Assembly: GCA_017547245.1 (NCBI GenBank)
Contig: JAFYQD010000003.1
Span: forward strand, 1-64,000
Direction of reading: 5' to 3'
Origin: Oscillospiraceae bacterium
GTDB lineage: Bacteria > Bacillota > Clostridia > Oscillospirales > Ruminococcaceae
Length of the DNA stretch: 64,000 bases
The notes under the pieces are model-generated. The model was not told where the DNA came from and did no database searches. It worked only from the letters and a program-made list of their open reading frames with translations. This document shows, piece by piece, positions 1-6,721 of this stretch (position 1 is its first letter; every line of letters begins with the position of its first letter). The position numbers and the translations under genes were made by a program.

Positions 1-610
1 GGTCAATGTGTTTTTGGAGCTTCTCGACGAACAGGCCGACGTGATATCCGTCGCAGACAGCGTGATGTACCTGTATTGCGAGTGGAAGCATGCGTTTACC
101 TTCCCGCTCAAAGTATTTTCCCATTGTGAAAATCGGCAACAAGAAATGTCCGTCATCAAAAACGTTTATGTTGAACCCGGTAAATTCCAGCCAAGGAACC
201 ATAGAGATGTTGAATGAATTGGACGGCGTTCCATCTTTGGGGGCATAACAAGTAGAGGTTCGATACTTTTCAGCGTCAACCTCGTAGTCCTTCAAAAAAG
301 CGTCATAATCTTCCGAAAAATAAGACCAGATACCTGAAAAGTTCTTATTTTCTTTATTGAACACCGTGTACATGGGATGCATTTCATCATAAATTCCGAG
401 TCCTTCTGAAGTCAGAGAAGTTCGAAATTCAGGAATATCGTTAACTGTTTTGGTTAGCAGCCAAATCATCGCAGGATAGAGTCTGTGATTCTTTAGGTTC
501 GTAATATCAAGGTTGACAACAACAGAATATGTACAAACCACTTGGTTGATAAAATGCTCGTAAAACTCTTTACGTTCCCAGTTTTCAATGTCAATCAATC
601 TGAATGCCAT
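1..610 (-). CDS. cat: Chloramphenicol O-acetyltransferase, type A (C-terminus cut by window edge)
   Basis: Probably transfers acetyl from acetyl-CoA to chloramphenicol in the cytoplasm, giving resistance. Translating the minus strand from the ATG at 610 gives 203 codons with no stop before base 1. Family type A proteins run to about 210-220 residues, so only the last few are missing. The catalytic motif HHAVCDGYH lies close to the cut end, and the N-terminal FRLIDIENWERKEFYEHF block is typical of the family. It starts 29 bases after the vat-like gene on the same strand, so the two are likely cotranscribed. Base composition is more A+T rich than the chromosomal genes from 1.6 kb on, suggesting recent acquisition. 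Activity on chloramphenicol itself is inferred from family membership. Confidence 0.93.
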   Translation of the reverse strand, partial: MAFRLIDIENWERKEFYEHFINQVVCTYSVVVNLDITNLKNHRLYPAMIWLLTKTVNDIPEFRTSLTSEGLGIYDEMHPMYTVFNKENKNFSGIWSYFSEDYDAFLKDYEVDAEKYRTSTCYAPKDGTPSNSFNISMVPWLEFTGFNINVFDDGHFLLPIFTMGKYFEREGKRMLPLAIQVHHAVCDGYHVGLFVEKLQKHID

Positions 611-639
611 AATTGCTCCTTTCAACAAATTGGAATTTG

Positions 640-1272
640 TCAGTCTGATATGTGTTTGATACGCTGTAAATCTCCGCTACACAGCGCATCCATGTTTCTA
701 AAGATTTTATCTGCATCCCAATCCCACCATTTAAGGTCAAGCAGATATGCAATCAAATCCTCACCAAACCGCTTACGAATCACTCTGCACGGATTTCCGC
801 CAGCAATGCAATAAGGAGGAATATCTTTTGTAACAACAGAGTTTGCTGCTATGATTGCACCATCTCCAATGTAAATACCAGGCATTACAGTTACATTTTG
901 ACCAATCCAAACATCATTGCCAACAACGGTATCTCCTTTTAGCGGCAAATCATCAAGGCTTGGCGTAAACTGTTCCCAGCCTCCGCCCATGATGTTAAAT
1001 GGATAGGTTGTAACGCTGTTCATTCTATGATTTGCACCATTCATCACAAACTCAATGCCCTTTGCTATAGCGCAAAACTTTCCAATAATCAACTTATCAC
1101 CAAGAAACTCATAGTGGTGAGTGACATGGTCTTCAAATTTCTCTGCCCCATTCACATCATCGTAGTAAGTGTATTCACCGACCACGATGTTCGACCTTGT
1201 AATTACATTCTTGATATACACAACTTGCTTGATGTTTTTGTTTGGATAAATGTGATTAGGATTTGGTCCCAT
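640..1272 (-). CDS. vat: Vat-family streptogramin A O-acetyltransferase (xenobiotic acetyltransferase, hexapeptide-repeat)
   Basis: A 210-residue left-handed beta-helix acetyltransferase that probably inactivates streptogramin A (virginiamycin M/dalfopristin type) by O-acetylation. The N-terminus MGPNPN, the block KFCAIAKGIEFVMNGANHRM (catalytic His in the NHRM segment, about residue 82) and the hexapeptide stretch VGNDVWIGQNVTVMPG follow the Vat pattern. The closely related CatB enzymes act on chloramphenicol, but the MGPNP start and MNGANHRM block favour Vat. The start has the ribosome site AAAGGGTGA six to seven bases upstream. It is first in a two-gene unit with the cat gene and is more A+T rich than the flanking chromosome. 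Which substrates it accepts cannot be read from sequence alone. Confidence 0.88.
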   Translation of the reverse strand: MGPNPNHIYPNKNIKQVVYIKNVITRSNIVVGEYTYYDDVNGAEKFEDHVTHHYEFLGDKLIIGKFCAIAKGIEFVMNGANHRMNSVTTYPFNIMGGGWEQFTPSLDDLPLKGDTVVGNDVWIGQNVTVMPGIYIGDGAIIAANSVVTKDIPPYCIAGGNPCRVIRKRFGEDLIAYLLDLKWWDWDADKIFRNMDALCSGDLQRIKHISD

Positions 1273-1310
1273 AAGCTCACCCTTTCAAATTCTTATTTAT
1301 CTTTCAGTTC

Positions 1311-1339
1311 ATATTATCATATTGTTCTGTTCATATCAA
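1311..1339 (-). promoter_or_regulatory. Probable sigma-A promoter of the vat-cat unit
   Basis: On the minus strand a TTGATA -35 box (1334-1339) and a TAATAT -10 box (1311-1316) are separated by exactly 17 bases, about 40 bases upstream of the vat start. Confidence 0.55.
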
Positions 1340-1419
1340 TGTTTAGTGAAACTGCCGGAGCTGGATACCGTCAGTCCAAAAGTAAAAAGGGACCTGTTTT
1401 TTAGGCAGACGGTGCGCAG

Positions 1420-1496
1420 GCGGGTACCGAATGCGAAGCATTGGGTCGCCAAGCAATTAGGATCGCACAGGGAGCCGTGTCCTGTTACCCGCACCA
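1420..1496 (+). other. tRNA-like element, possibly degenerate
   Basis: A 77-base stretch begins GCGGGTA (1420-1426) and ends with the exact complement TACCCGC (1486-1492) followed by ACCA, which is the size and end structure of a tRNA. An ACAGG/CCTGT stem sits where the T-arm should be, but its loop is GAGCCGTGT, nine bases, not the canonical TTCRA type, and I cannot draw a normal anticodon arm. It may be a decayed tRNA or an unrelated inverted repeat. It is followed at once by a terminator hairpin. Confidence 0.3.
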
Positions 1497-1533
1497 AAAA
1501 GGCAGAAAACCCTTTGGGGTCTTCTGCCTTTTT
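1496..1533. terminator. Bidirectional rho-independent terminator
   Basis: GGCAGAA (1501-1507) pairs with TTCTGCC (1522-1528), with an A-tract before and a T-tract after, so it can work on either strand. It separates the tRNA-like element from the tRNA fragment at 1536-1556. Confidence 0.75.
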
Positions 1534-1535
1534 AT

Positions 1536-1556
1536 ATGATACACAGGACTTGAACC
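1536..1556 (-). other. tRNA 3'-end fragment (T-arm remnant), candidate attachment-site scar
   Basis: Read on the minus strand, this segment contains the T-loop signature GGTTCAAGTCC followed by TGTGTATCAT, as at the 3' end of a tRNA. No matching D-arm, anticodon arm or 5' acceptor strand lies upstream; the plsY terminator is there instead. Integrases of mobile elements target this part of tRNA genes, so the fragment may mark one end of the foreign resistance segment. Which tRNA it came from is not clear. Confidence 0.4.
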
Positions 1557-1581
1557 TTAAGAAGGCGGCTGCCGCCAAAAG

Positions 1582-1609
1582 AAAAAGGACATCGAAAGAT
1601 GTCCTTTTT
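1582..1609. terminator. Terminator of the degV-plsY operon
   Basis: GGACATC (1587-1593), loop GAAA, GATGTCC (1598-1604), with an A-tract on one side and a T-tract on the other. It lies just past the plsY stop codon on the minus strand. A GGCGGCTGCCGCC palindrome sits beside it at 1564-1576. Confidence 0.8.
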
Positions 1610-1619
1610 GTGCTTGAGA

Positions 1620-2225
1620 TTACATCCAGCTGATCTTGTTTTCCTGGTGCTTGAGCATTCGCTCGATGTTTTTGTTGTGGCGAATGATGATGATGACCGT
1701 AAAGACCACCAGAGCATAAAACACAGGGGTAAAACCACCCGAAAACAAAGAATAGAGCGTGACAGCCACTGCCGAAACAATGCTGGAAAGTGCAATGATT
1801 TTGGTCAGGTAGAGCACCGCCAAAAAGACCGCCAACGGCAGAAAGAACATCAGCGGACTGTAGCCGGCAAAGACAAACAGGCCAAACAAAAAGCCGTACA
1901 TGGTGGCAACGGCCTTGCCGCCCTTGAATTTTGCAAAGATGGGGTAACAATGACCGATGGCGGCCGCCAAACCGCCATAGACTGCGGCGTTGGGGTTGGG
2001 GCAGAACCACACGGCAAGAAACACAACAAAGGATACCTTAAGAAGATCCAGTGTCATGACAGAAAGGCCGGCCTTTTTGCCCAGAACACGGCCGGTGTTG
2101 CCGCCGCCAAGGTTTTTGCTGCCAAACTGTCTTACATCGGTTTTATAAAACACCTTGCCGATGACAAGGGCAAAGGGGATAGATCCAATGAAATACCCCA
2201 GAAGGATAATCACGATTGTGCTCAT
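1620..2225 (-). CDS. plsY: Acyl-phosphate:glycerol-3-phosphate acyltransferase
   Basis: Membrane enzyme that moves the acyl group of acyl phosphate to glycerol-3-phosphate, giving lysophosphatidate, the first step of membrane phospholipid synthesis. The 201-residue product has five or so hydrophobic segments and the family motifs GSIPFALVIGK near the N-terminus, GSKNLGGGNTGRVLG (about residues 36-50) and KGGKAVAT. I start it at the ATG at 2225, which has AGGAG eight bases upstream; a longer open frame to 2303 lacks such a site and would add a non-hydrophobic tail. It is 14 bases behind degV in the same direction, which fits a shared role in fatty-acid use. Confidence 0.93.
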   Translation of the reverse strand: MSTIVIILLGYFIGSIPFALVIGKVFYKTDVRQFGSKNLGGGNTGRVLGKKAGLSVMTLDLLKVSFVVFLAVWFCPNPNAAVYGGLAAAIGHCYPIFAKFKGGKAVATMYGFLFGLFVFAGYSPLMFFLPLAVFLAVLYLTKIIALSSIVSAVAVTLYSLFSGGFTPVFYALVVFTVIIIIRHNKNIERMLKHQENKISWM

Positions 2226-2239
2226 AGCAAGCTCCTGTG

Positions 2240-3070
2240 TTATTTTTTGATGGTCTGGATGACAATACAGCCCGGTCCGCCGTGGGTGATCAGGGCAGGG
2301 CAAAGCTCCAGAATTTCAATTTCAACATGGGGGAAGGCTTCCTTTACCTGTGCGGAAACAGCAGCCGCCTTTTCGGGGGTGCCGGCGTGGCAGATGCTGA
2401 TCAGGTAATCTTCGTTTACCTCCATGTTCTGCAGGCGGTTGATAATCACTTCCACAGCCGATTTCCACGAGCGCTTTACGCCAATGGGCTTGATACGTTT
2501 GCGGTCGTCGGTCTGGGTAAGAATGGGCAGCAGCTTTAACACGCCGCCCACACGGGCAGTGATGGCGGTAAGCCTGCCGCTGCGCTTAAGAAACTCAAAG
2601 TCTTCGGGAATGACAAAGGAAATGGAATTGTCAACGCTTTGCATAATGGACTGCAGCGCCTGTTGGGTGGGAACCCCCTGCTTGTTGAGGGCAACCGCCT
2701 TTTTGGCAAGATAGCGCAAAGGCCCGGCCAGCGACTTGGAGTTGATGACATGGATGTGCTGGTTGTTTTCAATCAGGTTTCTGGCGCCCATTGCGGACTG
2801 ATAGCCGCCCGAAAGACCGTCGGCAACGGTGAGCAGAATCACATCTTCCGAGACATCTTCCAGAGCTTCCAAAATTTCGCCCACCGAGGGCTGGGAAGAG
2901 GTGGGGGTGCCGCCCTCGGCAATCAGCCGCAAAAATTCTGCGCTGCTGATATCGACATAATCTTTATAGGTGGTGTTGTTGATGGCAACCGAAACCGGCA
3001 CAATGGTCATGCCGTTGGCCTCGCCTTCGGCGGGGGAGAAAAGGGTTGCGGTATCTGCAATAATCTTCAT
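2240..3070 (-). CDS. DegV family fatty-acid-binding protein (FakB-like)
   Basis: A 276-residue DegV-fold protein. The family binds a fatty acid and, where paired with a FakA kinase, presents it for phosphorylation to acyl phosphate. The opening MKIIADTAT, the TSQPS-type segment (TPTSSQPSVGEI, about residues 55-66) that contacts the lipid carboxylate, and the later GRLTA and GGVLKLLPIL blocks are typical. It precedes plsY by 14 bases, and acyl phosphate is the PlsY substrate, so a direct metabolic link is likely. No fakA gene is in the window. The ribosome site (AGAAAG) is weak. The pairing with FakA is inferred. Confidence 0.88.
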   Translation of the reverse strand: MKIIADTATLFSPAEGEANGMTIVPVSVAINNTTYKDYVDISSAEFLRLIAEGGTPTSSQPSVGEILEALEDVSEDVILLTVADGLSGGYQSAMGARNLIENNQHIHVINSKSLAGPLRYLAKKAVALNKQGVPTQQALQSIMQSVDNSISFVIPEDFEFLKRSGRLTAITARVGGVLKLLPILTQTDDRKRIKPIGVKRSWKSAVEVIINRLQNMEVNEDYLISICHAGTPEKAAAVSAQVKEAFPHVEIEILELCPALITHGGPGCIVIQTIKK

Positions 3071-3146
3071 AAGCTTTCTGTCAACAAATGGTCAATAGGG
3101 CTGTCGTTCTTTTAGGTGCCGCACCAAAACCGTACGGCTGCTTGAA

Positions 3147-3175
3147 ATAATATCACGCTTTAATAAACTTGTCAA
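3147..3175 (-). promoter_or_regulatory. Sigma-A promoter of degV-plsY
   Basis: TTGACA (3170-3175 on the minus strand), 17-base spacer, TATTAT (3147-3152). It lies about 75 bases upstream of degV. Confidence 0.75.
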
Positions 3176-3215
3176 AGGTTTTTCGAAAACTCTTTGCAAA
3201 AGACAAAAGATAAAC

Positions 3216-3245
3216 AAAAAGAGGCAGCCCATAACAGGCTGCCTT
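3216..3245 (-). terminator. Terminator of the sortase/SipW surface operon
   Basis: AGGCAGCC (3222-3229) pairs with GGCTGCCT (3237-3244); on the minus strand the stem is followed by CTTTTTG. It lies directly after the sortase stop codon. Confidence 0.8.
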
Positions 3246-3248
3246 TCT

Positions 3249-4013
3249 TTATTGGTTTTGTACGGCAATAATCAGAATGCGGTCATCGTCGTTTGCGCCA
3301 TAGCAGGTGGAGATGGTCAGCAGCTGCTGGCCATATTCGGGGGTGTTGTTGCCCAGATAGAGTGCCTTGGCGGAAATGTCCTCCAGTTTTTCGTAGAACT
3401 GATCGGGGTTGGATGCCGATTCAAAATAGTACCACGGATCGTTTGATTTGACACAGGCGGCGGCATAAACCGAATATTCCCTTACACCGGAGGTTGTTTC
3501 CAGCAGCACCAAAGAATGGTCGGCGCAATAGGCGCGGTCGGCATAGAGGGTGATGTCGGAAAACATGGTGCCGTTTTTCATGTTGTGGCCATAGATGACC
3601 AAATTTTGGCTGTCCAGAGTGCAGTTTTCCTGCAGGAAGGGAACGCCCGAAATGGCATACTCGTGCTCAAAGCTAAGGCGCAGATATTTTTGCGGCTCCT
3701 GGGGGGTGTGCATAACGGGATAGTCGACCCGTGTGTCGGGAATGGTAAGCCAACACAGGGTGTCGCTGTTCAGCTCCTGCAGCTGGGCAATGTCGTGCAC
3801 AGGCTGCCGTTTGGGAAGCTCTGCTTCGGGGGCAGGGGCGCTTTCTTCCTCGTTGGCGGAAGAGGACTGGGGAACCACCAAAGCCGCCTGCGAAAGCTCT
3901 TCCAAAGCGTTTTGTTCCTTTTTACCGCGCAGCATTTCACGGGCGATCATGACCAACGAAAGCACCAGCATAAGCAGCAATATCCACTTGGCAATACGAA
4001 TCACCTTGGTCAT
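3249..4013 (-). CDS. srtB: Class B sortase
   Basis: Membrane-anchored transpeptidase that should cut a sorting signal on a secreted protein and join it to the cell wall or another subunit. The 254-residue product has an N-terminal membrane helix (about residues 8-24), an acidic Ser/Glu/Pro linker (about 48-68) and the sortase domain. Visible catalytic residues are His-143 in YGHNM, Cys-237 in STCYG and Arg-245 in DDDR, spaced as in class B enzymes. I prefer the ATG at 4013, which has AGGAGA about seven bases upstream, over 4037. It is the last gene of a minus-strand surface locus. Its likely substrate, with a PPDTG signal, is two genes upstream, and (S/P)PxTG signals are known for the C. difficile SrtB. 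Confidence 0.93.
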   Translation of the reverse strand: MTKVIRIAKWILLLMLVLSLVMIAREMLRGKKEQNALEELSQAALVVPQSSSANEEESAPAPEAELPKRQPVHDIAQLQELNSDTLCWLTIPDTRVDYPVMHTPQEPQKYLRLSFEHEYAISGVPFLQENCTLDSQNLVIYGHNMKNGTMFSDITLYADRAYCADHSLVLLETTSGVREYSVYAAACVKSNDPWYYFESASNPDQFYEKLEDISAKALYLGNNTPEYGQQLLTISTCYGANDDDRILIIAVQNQ

Positions 4014-4081
4014 GGAAACTCTCCTTGGATGGGGCATATCCCACAGATTTGTGCTTAACCTGCTGTGTTCCGTTTGGCTTG

Positions 4082-4678
4082 TCAGTTCTGGTCTTTCAAA
4101 CGCTTGATTTCTTCAATAATCTTGCGGCGTTCTTCGTCATCCTGCTGCTTTTTGCGGCGGAAGGGAATTTCCACCAGCGCAATGGCTGCGGCAAGCAACG
4201 AAATGGTGCCGATGGGGGTTTTAAGAAGGGAGACCACATGGCCCAAACCGGGAATCCAGAAGCTGACACGTCCGCGCAGCGAAGAAACGGGAATGGGCTG
4301 GTCGTTGGTGTTGTTGGCGTCGCCGCGGGTGGTAACCATTTCGCCATCCATGTCGACAATGCGGTGCACCACAAGGCTGCCGTTTTGGCCAAACACCACG
4401 ATGTCGCCTTCGGCAAAGCTGTCGGCCTTATTTACAATAATCAAATCACCCTGCGAAAAGGTAGGCTCCATACTGCCCGAAAGCACCACGGCGGCGCCTG
4501 TGCCAAAGGGCATGGGCAGTTTTTCGCCCACAAGGCTGTTGGCGTTGGCCAAATAGACCTTTATACCCAACAGCGCACCGCAAAGGATAAGCAGCAGCAG
4601 CCGCAGGGCGGGCAAACCTTTTTTGGCAGAGAATCTTGGTCTTTTGCTTTTTTTTGGTCTTCTCAAGGTAGCGGTCAC
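4082..4678 (-). CDS. sipW: SipW-type signal peptidase I (first of two)
   Basis: A 198-residue membrane peptidase of the ER/SipW kind with a Ser-His dyad: Ser-69 in SGSMEPT and His-105 in VVHRIVD. It has one membrane helix near residues 24-45 and another near 150-170, then a basic and charged tail. Such enzymes mature TasA/camelysin-like secreted proteins. The start is a GTG at 4678 that overlaps the stop of the upstream anchored-protein gene, so the two are translationally coupled; GGAG lies just upstream. Most SipW loci have one such peptidase, but a second, different one lies at 6722-7378. Assignment of this copy to the anchored protein rests on gene order. Confidence 0.88.
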   Translation of the reverse strand: MTATLRRPKKSKRPRFSAKKGLPALRLLLLILCGALLGIKVYLANANSLVGEKLPMPFGTGAAVVLSGSMEPTFSQGDLIIVNKADSFAEGDIVVFGQNGSLVVHRIVDMDGEMVTTRGDANNTNDQPIPVSSLRGRVSFWIPGLGHVVSLLKTPIGTISLLAAAIALVEIPFRRKKQQDDEERRKIIEEIKRLKDQN

Positions 4679-5670
4679 GCCTCTCCGGGATTTCTGCGTT
4701 TTTCACGTTCTTCGGCAAACATCAGCAGCATCAGCAGGGCGAAGGCAATCAAAGCGATAATCATCCACATCTGAGACTGGCTGATGTCACCTGTGTCGGG
4801 CGGAATGATGCCGATGGGGTCATCGGGGTCGCTGCCGCCGCCACCGCCACCGCCGGGAGGAGCAGTACGCTCGGTTGCGGTTGTGGTGATGACAATGGTG
4901 AGGGAAATATCCTCGTGGGCGGCCATATCGCCCAACAGGGTGTCCAGTTCGTCGTTGCCGTCAAAGGGCCAGCGCCAATCCAGCGTATAGTAGACAAAGC
5001 GTCCGCCGTGCAGGCTGGCTTGGTCCAGTTGGCCGTTCATGGCGGTGATGTCCACATAGCTGTCTTCTCCGCCGGCCACCCACAGACCGTCATAGCGGCT
5101 CATGCGGCCTTCCACAGGGATGGTAATGCCTGCAGGCTGGATGGTGGCCTCCATCGAAACGGTGTAGTCCATGAGGGCGCTGGCGTTGTTTTTCAGCTTA
5201 AAGGTATACTTGTTTTCGGTGCCGGGGGCAATAATTTTGTCGCCGTTGCCCGACTGAACCGTTACGGTATAGCCATCTTCGCTATAGCTTGTGCGAAAAA
5301 TTTCAACGGGGGTCATGGTGGCCCAGGGGTTGGTGCCGTCCTCGTTGGTGGTTTCAAAGCGGTTATAGGTGGTGCGGCTGCCGTTGTCGTTGTACAGGAC
5401 AATGCTTTCGGCAGGGGTGTTTTGCTGGGGCACAATGTTGGTGTCGGGCTGGGGGGGAATTACCTCGCCCTCGGGGTGGGTGGGCTGTTCCTCGTCCTGT
5501 TCGTGGTTGGCAAGGGCCTGTTCGGGAACAAGGGGGATGGCACCGCTGTCATCGGGAAGATAGGGGGTAAAGCGGGTGACCAAAGCGGCCGAGGTTGTGC
5601 CTAAACACACAAAAAGGGTGAGGGCAATCAGCCAGACACGTAGAAATTTTCGGTTTTTGCTGTAAAGCAT
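4675..5670 (-). CDS. SipW-dependent cell-surface protein with PPDTG sortase signal
   Basis: A 331-residue secreted protein, probably the wall-anchored partner of the TasA-like subunit. It opens with a basic and hydrophobic signal region (residues 1-30, ending TTSAALVTRF), then an acidic Pro/Glu-rich linker, a TasA-like beta domain (VQSGNGDKIIAPGTENKYTF block) and a WRWPFDGNDELDTLLG motif. A run of seven Gly precedes the sorting signal PPDTG (bases 4789-4803), a membrane segment and a basic tail (EEREKRR). The ATG at 5670 has GGAGG about 11 bases upstream and is preferred to the longer frame from 5724. The PPDTG-to-tail layout matches a sortase substrate; attachment itself is inferred. Confidence 0.82.
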   Translation of the reverse strand: MLYSKNRKFLRVWLIALTLFVCLGTTSAALVTRFTPYLPDDSGAIPLVPEQALANHEQDEEQPTHPEGEVIPPQPDTNIVPQQNTPAESIVLYNDNGSRTTYNRFETTNEDGTNPWATMTPVEIFRTSYSEDGYTVTVQSGNGDKIIAPGTENKYTFKLKNNASALMDYTVSMEATIQPAGITIPVEGRMSRYDGLWVAGGEDSYVDITAMNGQLDQASLHGGRFVYYTLDWRWPFDGNDELDTLLGDMAAHEDISLTIVITTTATERTAPPGGGGGGGSDPDDPIGIIPPDTGDISQSQMWMIIALIAFALLMLLMFAEEREKRRNPGEA

Positions 5671-5708
5671 GGTGGCGGCCCCTCCTTTCTGTGGAGTGGG
5701 GGTTTTGT

Positions 5709-5789
5709 GCTTTGACAAGGACAAAGGGTGGTTTTGCCTTTGTCAAAGCCAAAAACCTTGGCGCCCGCCCCCGGCCACGTCGGGGGCGG
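5709..5789 (-). promoter_or_regulatory. Two strong stem-loops between the surface subunit genes
   Basis: GCTTTGACAA (5709-5718) can pair with TTGTCAAAGC (5740-5749), and CCGCCCCCG (5765-5773) pairs perfectly with CGGGGGCGG (5781-5789). Neither has a clear T-tract on the minus strand, so they look less like full terminators than like elements that trim read-through or protect the upstream message. Confidence 0.45.
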
Positions 5790-5834
5790 AACGCTTAAAT
5801 GTGGTTTAAGTTCGGCCAAGCCGAAAGGGGAAAA

Positions 5835-6542
5835 TTAGTCGATCTGAGTTACGGTGCAGGTTACAGCAACGTTGATGGTAGCAGGAGTGCCAGAGGGATC
5901 GACATCAGTGCCGGCATTGCCCAGAGCGGTATCCTTAGCATTATCCTGAACATTGGTGGCATGGATGATACCGGTGCTGCCTTCAAAAGGCCAGCTCCAG
6001 CTGATGGACAGGTCATCGCTAGCAGCAGAGAGATCGGTGCCTACGCCATAGTTTTCGGAAACAGCGGCGATTGCAGCTTCGATATCAGATTCAAAATCGT
6101 CAGCATCGGTGTAGTCAAGACCACTCAGAGTGGTGGTGCCAACAGTGACAACCAGAGGACAATAGTAATTGCCGCCAACTACCCAGTTTTCCAGGTTTAC
6201 AACACCTTCATAACCAACATGAACAGACACTTCGGGTTGGCCAGCGATAGTGAAGTTGGTGGATTCAGCCTTGTCGGTACCGGGAGCTACTACCAGGTCA
6301 GTAGTCTGGGACAGAACGCTGTTAGCAGAAGGAGAAGATGCATCATGAAATGCATAAGCATCAGAAAACAGCTTGCTGTCAGTAGTTTCAGTAATGGTCA
6401 CGCCCCACTTGGCAACACGAGCGGTATCGGTTGCGGTGCCGCTGGTGGTGTACTTGGCGAAGGTGCCGCTGATTACGCTGGTGGTCAGCATAACTGCAAT
6501 CAGCAGAACGGAAGCAGCTCTCATCATACGATTCTTTTTCAT
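5835..6542 (-). CDS. TasA/camelysin-like SipW-dependent secreted subunit
   Basis: A 235-residue secreted protein, likely the main fibre or surface-matrix subunit. The N-terminus has KKNRMMR then a hydrophobic core ending SGTFAKYTTSGTATDTARVAKW, the usual SipW cleavage region. The mature part is acidic, Ser/Thr/Val rich and beta-type, and carries WSWPFEG followed by KDTALG, the same motif found in the anchored protein downstream. I use the ATG at 6542 with AGGAG upstream; in-frame ATGs further upstream (for example 6593, behind GGAAGG) would add a charged stretch before the signal peptide. It lies between two SipW-type peptidase genes. There is no sorting signal, so it may be polymerised or held by its partner. 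Confidence 0.82.
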   Translation of the reverse strand: MKKNRMMRAASVLLIAVMLTTSVISGTFAKYTTSGTATDTARVAKWGVTITETTDSKLFSDAYAFHDASSPSANSVLSQTTDLVVAPGTDKAESTNFTIAGQPEVSVHVGYEGVVNLENWVVGGNYYCPLVVTVGTTTLSGLDYTDADDFESDIEAAIAAVSENYGVGTDLSAASDDLSISWSWPFEGSTGIIHATNVQDNAKDTALGNAGTDVDPSGTPATINVAVTCTVTQID

Positions 6543-6721
6543 TGAGATATAATCTCCTTTCGTCAAGATTGGGTTTTTCACCCATTCTTTCATACTTCCT
6601 TCCCTTCCGGGAAAGATTTGGTCATACCGGGCATTTCTTACGAAATAACCCTTCCGCAGAGAATGCCGCGGCATTTATAATCATCCCCGGACGTGGCTTC
6701 CGAAGGAAGAATACAACAAAC

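Noticed and set aside
1336..2010. 224-codon minus-strand frame crossing the tRNA-like element and plsY
   Set aside because: It runs out of frame over plsY and through two terminators; its last part is a translation of non-coding and tRNA-like sequence.
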